Source: a virus. From it: a stretch of 33,497 nucleotides of DNA. A program made the position numbers and the translations under genes. Positions 31,781 to 33,497 of the stretch are shown here, piece by piece (positions within the stretch are counted from its first letter, which is position 1; the number at the start of each line of letters is the position of its first letter). The stretch lies in the IMG/VR virus record IMGVR_UViG_3300046171_000074, positions 1-33,497 of that record. One strand, given 5' to 3'. Below the pieces are notes generated by a model that searched no databases, was not told where the DNA came from, and saw only the letters and a program-made list of their open reading frames with translations.

Positions 31781-33357
31781 TGGTTATAGAAGCAAAGATT
31801 GAACCGCAGGTTAATCTGAATGATTCGCCTACTAAACAGCTTTTGAAAAGATATGAACATGCTTTGCAAGTCAAAGACCAATGGAAAAGTATCTTTGAAG
31901 AATGCTATGAGTATGCATTACCTCAAAATGAAAGCTTTTATACTGAACAGCCAGGCAGAAGAAGAACTGAAAAGATATTCGATGAAACTGCTGTAGTAGG
32001 GGTTCAAGAGTTTGCATCACGATTACAGTCAGGAATCGTCCCTAATTACGCAAGATGGGCTGATTTTGTAGCTGGTAGTGAAGTACCCAAAGAAGAACAA
32101 AAAGAGGTAAATCTCGTACTTGACGAGGTTACAGAGTATGTATTTGAGATATTACAGAACTCTAACTTCTCTCAAGAGATACATGAATCATTTCTAGACA
32201 TAGCATTAGGTACAGGAGTACTGCTTGTTGAGGAGGGAGATGCTATAAATCCTATTAGATTCAAAGCAATACCACTACCTCATGTATGTATGACATCTGG
32301 ACACGATGATAAAGTCGATCATGTGTTTAGAAAACGTATGATTCGTATGAAAGAATTACCTGTTGCCTATCCAAATTCAGAGTATTCAGAAAAAATGATG
32401 ATGGATATGCAAAAGAATCCTGAAAAAGAATGTGAAGTAATAGAGATTGTATACAGAAATTACTACAACATGAAAGAAGAAGAGTACAAATTTTGTGCTA
32501 TTGCTAAGGAACATGAGCATAAATTACATGAAGAAACATTTAAAGGACTAGGTTCTAACCCATTTATTGTATACAGATGGTCTAAATGTGCTGGTGAAGT
32601 ATATGGTCGTGGACCATTGATGTTAGCCCTGCCAGCAATTAAAACAGCTAACTTAACTGTAGAATTAATACTAGAAAATGCACAAATGTCTATATCTGGT
32701 ATGTATCAGGTAGAAGATGATGGGGTAATTAATGTTGATAACATTGCACTAATTCCAGGAACAATCATACCGAAAGCTCCAGGATCTGCAGGATTACAGC
32801 CAGTAGGACCAGCAGGTAACTTTAATGTATCTGATTTGGTACTACGTGATATGCGTACTAATATTAAAAAAGCCTTATACAACGACATGTTAGGCAATCC
32901 TAATGAGAAAACACCTATGTCTGCAACAGAAGTTGCGGAAAGACAAGCTGATTTATCACGTCAAATAGGCGCAGCATTTGGTAGATTACAATCAGAAATG
33001 GTTGCACCAGTGCTTCAAAGAGTAGTTTATATACTTAAAAAGCAAGGAAGAATTAAAATACCTAAAGTTAATGGCAGAGAAGTTAAGATTCAATCATCTA
33101 GCCCATTAGCACAAGCACAACATCAGCAAGATGTAGCAACAGTAGACAGATTTTTAGCAATGATACAAGGCAGAGTTGGTCCAGAGTTAGCCAATATATT
33201 GGTTAAACAAGACGAAGTCGCTAAGTTTGTAGCTAAAAAGCTAGGCATTCCTGAGAATTTAATTAGATCGCAGGAAGAAATGCAACAATTTGCTCAACAA
33301 ATGCAGCAAATGATGCAACAACAACAAATGCAGGAGCCTCAAACTCCTGAAGAATAG
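31780..33357 (+). CDS. Portal protein (T7 gp8-like head-tail connector)
   Basis: The protein has 525 residues (T7 gp8 has 536). LKRYEHALQVKDQWKSIFEECYEYALP, EKIFDETAVVGVQEFASRLQSGI, YRWSKCAGEVYGRGPLMLALPAIKTAN and the late MSATEVAERQADLSRQIGAAFGRL are characteristic of head-to-tail connecting proteins. The C-terminus is a Gln/Met-rich tail. Twelve copies form the portal ring at one vertex. It is followed by a small basic gene with TAGGAGG. Confidence 0.93.
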   Translation: MVIEAKIEPQVNLNDSPTKQLLKRYEHALQVKDQWKSIFEECYEYALPQNESFYTEQPGRRRTEKIFDETAVVGVQEFASRLQSGIVPNYARWADFVAGSEVPKEEQKEVNLVLDEVTEYVFEILQNSNFSQEIHESFLDIALGTGVLLVEEGDAINPIRFKAIPLPHVCMTSGHDDKVDHVFRKRMIRMKELPVAYPNSEYSEKMMMDMQKNPEKECEVIEIVYRNYYNMKEEEYKFCAIAKEHEHKLHEETFKGLGSNPFIVYRWSKCAGEVYGRGPLMLALPAIKTANLTVELILENAQMSISGMYQVEDDGVINVDNIALIPGTIIPKAPGSAGLQPVGPAGNFNVSDLVLRDMRTNIKKALYNDMLGNPNEKTPMSATEVAERQADLSRQIGAAFGRLQSEMVAPVLQRVVYILKKQGRIKIPKVNGREVKIQSSSPLAQAQHQQDVATVDRFLAMIQGRVGPELANILVKQDEVAKFVAKKLGIPENLIRSQEEMQQFAQQMQQMMQQQQMQEPQTPEE

Positions 33358-33366
33358 GAGGTAACT

Positions 33367-33480
33367 ATGCCATACGGTAAAGGTACTTACGGTTCTAAGG
33401 TAGGCAGACCGCCAAAAAATAATAAAAATGGCAATAAATCTGCAAAAAAACCTATGAACAAAAAAAATAAAAAAACATAA
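33367..33480 (+). CDS. Small very basic protein (37 aa) after the portal
   Basis: It begins MPYGKGTYGSKVGRPPKNNK and ends in a Lys/Asn tail. TAGGAGG lies at good spacing. Short proteins starting MPYGKGTYG recur at this site in marine phages; function is unknown. The long A-runs (33444-33475) make its end sensitive to indels. Confidence 0.65.
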   Translation: MPYGKGTYGSKVGRPPKNNKNGNKSAKKPMNKKNKKT

Positions 33481-33489
33481 GGAGTCAAA

Positions 33490-33497
33490 ATGACAGA
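33490..33497 (+). CDS. First 8 bases (start codon) of the gene continuing at position 1
   Basis: The ATG at 33490 has AAGGAG about five bases upstream (33479-33484). It is followed by ACA and GA; the G at position 1 completes a Glu codon and the frame then runs to the stop at 278-280. The lengths 8 + 280 make exactly 96 codons. This is the sequence evidence that the window is a closed circle opened inside a gene. Confidence 0.85.

Noticed and set aside
33480-33497. Short direct terminal repeat at the window ends
   Set aside because: Only GA is shared between the ends, and removing it would break the reading frame that otherwise joins perfectly.

Overview
The window reads as one complete, circularly closed genome of a small tailed phage with T7-like (podovirus) virion architecture. 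The last 8 bases start a gene (ATG at 33490, good Shine-Dalgarno just before it) that continues in frame at base 1 and stops at 280, giving exactly 96 codons. The DNA is visibly AT-rich, Arg is mostly AGA, and genes are packed with stop/start overlaps. Small basic-protein genes typical of marine phages are present. This suggests a marine phage of an AT-rich host, most like the RNA-polymerase-less pelagiphage type (HTVC010P-like). The host assignment is inference.

Layout. A 457-base intergenic region (27012-27468) separates two divergent transcription units and carries two opposed copies of one 17-base promoter-like element. The leftward unit (27011 down to 21237) holds early and replication genes: several small accessory proteins (DUF2958-, DUF6878- and DUF6915-like), a replisome-organizer-like protein, a YqaJ-type exonuclease with a probable annealing partner, SSB, a LexA-type winged-helix protein and a Ref-like HNH nuclease. 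The rightward unit runs from 27469 through the closure point to 21212. In order it has small terminase, four unknown mostly basic proteins, large terminase, portal, scaffold, a gp13-like protein, major capsid protein, tail tube proteins A and B, three internal virion (ejection) proteins of almost exactly T7 gp14/15/16 size, tail fibre with an S74 self-cleaving C-terminus, and a second adhesin-like protein. Then come two tandem fatty-acid desaturases and a block of membrane/exported and small basic proteins that probably includes the lysis genes. The two units converge at a hairpin near 21203-21228.

How it works together. No RNA polymerase, DNA polymerase, helicase, integrase or recognisable endolysin is seen. 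Transcription and replication must lean on the host, with the phage supplying initiation and recombination factors. The desaturase pair is the most striking cargo and would act on host membrane lipids.

Caution. Several obviously single genes (capsid, tail tube B, gp15-like, tail fibre, a DUF6878-like gene and perhaps one replication gene) are each broken by one base. Repairing one base restores a natural protein in every case, so consensus indel errors are the simplest explanation, although fixed mutations or programmed frameshifts are not excluded.
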